A stretch of 64,000 nt of DNA from Nematostella vectensis (lineage: Eukaryota; Cnidaria; Anthozoa; Actiniaria; Edwardsiidae): contig NC_064046.1 of assembly GCF_932526225.1 (NCBI RefSeq), forward strand, positions 7,859,219-7,923,218, in the 5' to 3' direction. Of the stretch, positions 12,301 through 18,300 are shown piece by piece. The stretch's first letter is position 1, and the number at the start of each line of letters is the position of its first letter. The position numbers and the translations under genes were made by a program. The notes below the pieces were generated by a model, which saw only the letters and a program-made list of their open reading frames with translations, searched no databases and had not been told where the DNA came from.

Positions 12301-15300
12301 AAAAGCGTGACATATAAATCTAGCTTAAGATTCAAGTTTAGGTGAAACTTATTCTGACTCTCGTAGCAGCCGAATGGTTTCACTAAGTATTTTTAACAGG
12401 AATTGGAGTCCGAGCGAACCAAGCTGCTCGAGGACGTGTCTTCCAACAAACGCAAGATGAAGGAGCTCGAGGACAACCTGCTTTATCGGCTCACCAGTAC
12501 TCAGGTCAGCGGATATCAATAGCAATCTTGGTCGATCGATTGCTTTGGTTATTTTGTTCAGCAGATGACCATAGTTATCGTTAACAAATATGGTCTTGAT
12601 ATTAAAAGAACAAAGAACAAATTTAAGTCTGTGGATATCTATAGTAATGGTAGGCAACGGGTTTGTGGTTAATGTAGTAACCGTTACCTGGTGGGAAGAA
12701 AAAGGTAATTATGGTCAGTGGATAACTATATTCGTGTGATCGTGGTCAGTGAGATCATGGTAAGAACGAAGTCATGACCTGTGGCCTATAAGTTGTTCAC
12801 CTAGTATATATAAACTATCATTGACGACCATGTTGCATTCGGTGAGTGGCCACACAACCACACAAATTCTGCTCGTAGATACGTCGTATATATTTAGATC
12901 TTGTGTGCGGCTGTGAAGTATGGTAAAACCTGCTGCAACAACCCCACTCAATCTGTCGCTCAACTCGCGTTTTCTCCCCATCCTACCCTCCTAGGGCTCA
13001 CTGGTGGACGACGAGTCCCTGATTGAGGTCTTGAGCGTTACCAAGACAACAGCAGAGGAAGTTAGCCAGAAACTGCTTGTAGCCGCTGACACAGAGATCA
13101 AAATCAACGGCGCGCGTGAGGAGTTCAGACCAGGTGTGAAATGAAGTCATGATTATCATGCTACTTGAATAAACCGATATTTTTTAAATAATATTTCCCA
13201 CGCTATAGTGTAATACTGATGACGTCACTTTCTACTTATAGTTGCTACATGCGGCAGTATTCTGTATTTCTTGATCGTGGAGATGTCGTACGTGAACTGT
13301 ATGTACCAGACTTCGCTCAAGCAATTCCTGGGATTATTCTCTCAATCGATGGAAAGGTAAACATAATGATCTTACGCTCTCCTGTAAGCCACTGTCCGTT
13401 CGTCCGTCGGTCCCACTGTCAGTATCATTTGCTGTTGTTTATTTTTTTATTACATTTTTATCCTCAACAGATCTCATCCTTCACCCATCACAAGTAAGCG
13501 GATCAACAACATCATCGACTACCTCACCCACGAGGTGTGGCGTTACTCCTGTCGAGGCTTGTTCGAGAATCACAAGTTCCTTTTCACCCTACTCCTCGCA
13601 TTCAAAATCGATCTTCAAAACAAGCGCATTAAGCACAACGAGTTCATGACGCTTATTAAAGGCGGTGCCTCGCTGGATCTCAAGGCGTGTCCTCCAAAGA
13701 CATGCCGCTGGATCACGGACATGACTTGGTTGAATCTCGTGGAGTTGAGCAAGCTCTCGCAGTTCTCGGATATTTTGAACCAGGTAAAGTATATTTTATG
13801 ACTGTCTAAAATAACATCAACTCAAGTAAGACAGAAAATGGTTCGAGTCATTGAGAAATTCATGCAGTCCAAATAAGATGGATGGGGAAGCTGAATTTAC
13901 TTCGATTAAGTAGGGAAGTTTTATGCATTCGTCGAGAACTCTAACATCTATTTATACACATCGTTGTTCAGGCGATGGCACAGCCTGACTTGCCCCAACT
14001 CGATGTTTAGTACAAACATTTTTGCGGAATTAGATTCAATTCTTCAGCAAGCGGTTCGGGCAATGTACACGTATTGAAAGGGAAAAAAGTACTTTGAGAA
14101 AGTCTAAAGTGTGGCCAGATAAAGCAGCTAAGTTTTATCTATTAGAGCTGTTTGTATATACTGCTAGGTTGGTATTGGCTGGTTTGATGTTTGCCTTTTA
14201 AGATTCCCAGTAATTAGGTCTTATGTCATTTGTGGCTTTGGGTTGACTTATTTTGTAGATTTCCCGTAATGAGAAGCAATGGAAGAATTGGTTCGACAAA
14301 GACGCGCCAGAGGAAGCGGAAATCCCTGATGGCTACGCCAACTCGCTCGATACATTCCGGAAACTACTCTTAATCAGGTATGCAAGGACATCGTATTCTT
14401 TATAGAGCAAAGGAAATAAAAAAGTAAGCAAACGCTGTAGCTTTATACTTTTGGAGTTATTTTGTTGATTGTTTTCGTGGCTTAGGGTAGAGTCAGGTCT
14501 CTGCCCTTTGTGATTGATATTCACTTTATCGCGTTTGAGATTCTACCAAGTATGAACTTTCTTCACTTTGCAAAGGGAATAACGAGACTCATGAACTACA
14601 TGCGATCTATTTGCGCTTTCATTTCCTCTCATGGCTCTTGCGCATGTCGTAGGTCCTGGTGCCCTGACCGTACTATTTCGCAAGCTCGTAAGTACATCTC
14701 GGAGTCTATGGGGGCCCAGTACGGCGAGACGGTAATCTTGGAGCTCGAGAAGACCTGGGAAGAGAGCGATAACAGGACTCCGCTGATCAACTTCCTCTCC
14801 ATGGGTTCCGACCCGACAGGCATGATAGAAGCGCTTGCCAAAAAACACAAATACGGTGAGTACGTGAATAGTTGCGTGTGACTGATTGCCTGACACTTAT
14901 TGCCCAAAAATAATTGTGTAGCACCAATTCCGTGACACTAAATGCGTAGCACCTATTATGTGACATTAGTTGCGTGTTACGTTTTTCTTGGTATCAATTG
15001 CGTCACTACTTCTCTTCTGTTTCTGATATGGTCATATTCTTATATGGTCATCTTGTGTACAGACTGCCGTGCGATATCTATGGGTCAAGGCCAGGAGGTT
15101 CACGCAAGGAAGTTACTCAACTCGTTCATGCAGACTGTAAGTGTATTCGGCATGTTTTTTCTTACCAGACGGCGTGACATGAACAGAATCCCTTATTTGA
15201 GAACTTTAAAGGTTCAATGCATGATCCAAGAAAAAATCTCCCACAAAAGGGAACTCGTAACTCCGGTGATTACGGAAGGGTAAAATTGGGCTGGCTGACG

Positions 15301-18300
15301 GAACCTGTCTTGAATTTGTCTATCCAGCAAGTGTAACGTGAAACTGCAACCAGCCTGTCAATAATGTTAGGGATGGCTGGCATAAACCCACTTTTTTTTG
15401 GGAAATTTTTTTCATGTGTCCGCACCCATTCAACCGAGAACTCTTTGAGAAATGAGCTTTAAGGATCAAGCACTAATTGCGCCTTGATGTGAACCAAAGG
15501 GTGGATGGGCCTTGCTGCAGAACTGCCATCTTGGCCTCGAATTCATGCTTGAGCTGATTGACACGGTGGTAGAGTCGGAACACATTCACGAGGACTTCCG
15601 GTTGTGGATGACGACAGAAGAGCACGTCCAGTTTCCCATCGGCTTGCTGCAGGTAGACAGTCATCCGCAATGTTTTCTCTGTTTGAATTTTTAACTCATA
15701 TTCTTTATTCCATTAAAAAATATCCCGCGAACTCTCGCCTAGGACAAATTGGCATCTGGCTTCCGCCATTCAAAATCCTTGAAGCGTTTTTATTGGCCAG
15801 CTCCGCAAAGCGCTTATTAATAAAAAAGCACCAAATGTAATCCAGTTAGTTTGAATGAAGGATGCAAGAAAGTGATTTAGCATTTGGAAACTATTGACGA
15901 GACAAAATATTGAAAATCGCCGACCAGAACTCGGTTCTATACGGCACACGTCTGTTACGAGTATTGAAGGACCGTAAAAACTGGTTAAGGCTGACAGTCA
16001 GAAGATGAATATTTTTTTATAAGATCCTTGGAAAAGCGCCCGTAGAGGTGTCTGGGTCCCCAAACAAGGCGTAACTAGTGAACTTTACCATAGATCATTC
16101 ATTTATTTTAATATCCTCTGTTTTTTTTTCTCGCAGATGTCAATCAAATTCACCAACGAACCACCTCAAGGGTTACGAGCTGGGCTTAAACGAACTTATA
16201 ACGGTAGGCTGTCTGTAACAGTTATTGCCTTTTGCAGTTTCTGGTTTACTCCAATAACTCCTTAACCTTTTGCAACGCTGCAAATCCTAAAGTGACTTGT
16301 TAAGTCCTAATCACGGTCTCTTAGGCCCAGGGGCTCTCACCTGCCATTCACACACACGTCCTTCTGTCACAGGACCTCTCAAGTCACCCAGATCCTGGAC
16401 TTCTCAAGGACTTACGTAGTCGTATTTACACAGACTTGAGTCTCAGACTCAATATTCCTCAAATTTTGTCCACGTATTGATCTTTTAGACCAAAAACTAA
16501 TGTGGTTTCCATGTTAGCTGTTCCCTAACTTGTTAGTCATGGAGTTTTCTACTTAAGTTTGCCTCACTCTCTCAAAAGGAATCTCGCAAGACCAGCTGGA
16601 TGTCAGTAACCTTCCACAATGGCGGCCTATGCTGTACTCTGTTGCATTCCTGCACTCTACTGTACAGGTAAGAACAATCGCTAACAATTGTCTACATTTG
16701 TCTCTACATCGGCCTAGTGAATGGTTAGGCCCGTTAAGAAGGCCAACCTACTGAATGTCAACATAGTTTCTATCAATATCATCATTACCATCATTATCAT
16801 AATTATCATATTTCTCTGAACAGGAACGTCGTAAGTACGGGCCTCTTGGATGGAACATACCTTACGAGTTTAACCAGGCGGACTTTACAGCTAGCGTTCA
16901 GTTTGTCCAGAATCACCTCGACGATATGGATATCAAAAAGGGCGTGTCCTGGAACACCGTGCGCTACATGCTTGGCGAGGTCCAGTACGGGGGGAGGGTC
17001 ACGGACGACTTCGATAAGAGGCTACTCAACACCTTTGCCAAGGTAACATCACGGCATCGTTTTACTTTTACTTATGTTACGTTATTTTACATTGGCTAGT
17101 CACGCAATTCTTGCTTAAGGTAATCAGTAGCCAAGCATTCATTGGACGAAAGATTTAAAAAAGCCGAAGGCGGTGCATAGACAGAGCAAACAAATGAAAT
17201 TTTCCAAATCTCAATTTATAAGCTCAATATTTCGCATACAAGGAGTTCCTCTGACCAAAAGCTTAATTGAAAAGATATGAAATTTAGATATTAGCGAGCA
17301 AAGTGTGCTTAGTTCCTGATCAGAGCCCGGCTTCTCCCTAAAAACGAGGAAAATTCCTACTTTGAACATTTGAGAAGTGCACTTCAAGCCTCGTATCTCA
17401 AAGATGAATCCATAAAAAAAACACTTTTTGATATGTTGGTTTACATAACATAAGGAACCTTTATGCAAAAATTCATCTTACCGAAATTAACATTTTGGGA
17501 AAACTTGCCATTTTTTGCTCTGTCCGGTGCATATGACGCTTACATTAGCCAGCTATGCTGGCACCGCCTCACTCGGCACAAGACAATGAAAATAGTGACG
17601 AACTTGTTTGCAGTACCTTCCACCCTGAGGTACAAACAGCGCCGACATTGCAGTGTCGACAGTGCTGGCTATGTTTGCCAGTGTTACTAACGCTGCTTAT
17701 AGGGGCCTTAGAACCTGTCTCATTGGATCTGTGTTCTTCTGTGTTCAGGTGTGGTTTAGTGAAGGCATGTTTCATCCAAGCTTTAACTTCTACAAAGGCT
17801 ACGTCATACCTAAAGGAACATCCGTACAGCAATTCCTCGAGCACATCGACGGTCTCAAGCTTGTTGATTCCCCAGAAGTATTCGGACTACACCCGAACGC
17901 AGACATTACGTAAGTGAACCAAACTCCACTTGCTCGGGCGAAAGTGCGAATGCAAACACAATACAGTAAAATCAGTCAACACAACCGTTACGAGATCGAG
18001 TAGTTCTCTTTCGCTGGTGTCGTAATGAGAACCAATTCCAAAGGACGAGTTCGGTTCCTAATAGCTCTGAATGCGTTTTGCCTTGACGAAGTACCAGATA
18101 AATCTTAATGCGTTTCACCAATACCAGGTACCAGAGCAATCTTATTGCCTTTTATTTGCCATTACCAGATACCAGAGCAATCTAGCCAAGGACTGCCTGG
18201 ACACTATTCTCAGCATTCAACCGAAAGACAGCTCAAGCGGTGGCGGCGAGACTCGGGAGTCCATCGTGCACAAAATGGCCGACGACATGCTCGAAAAGCT

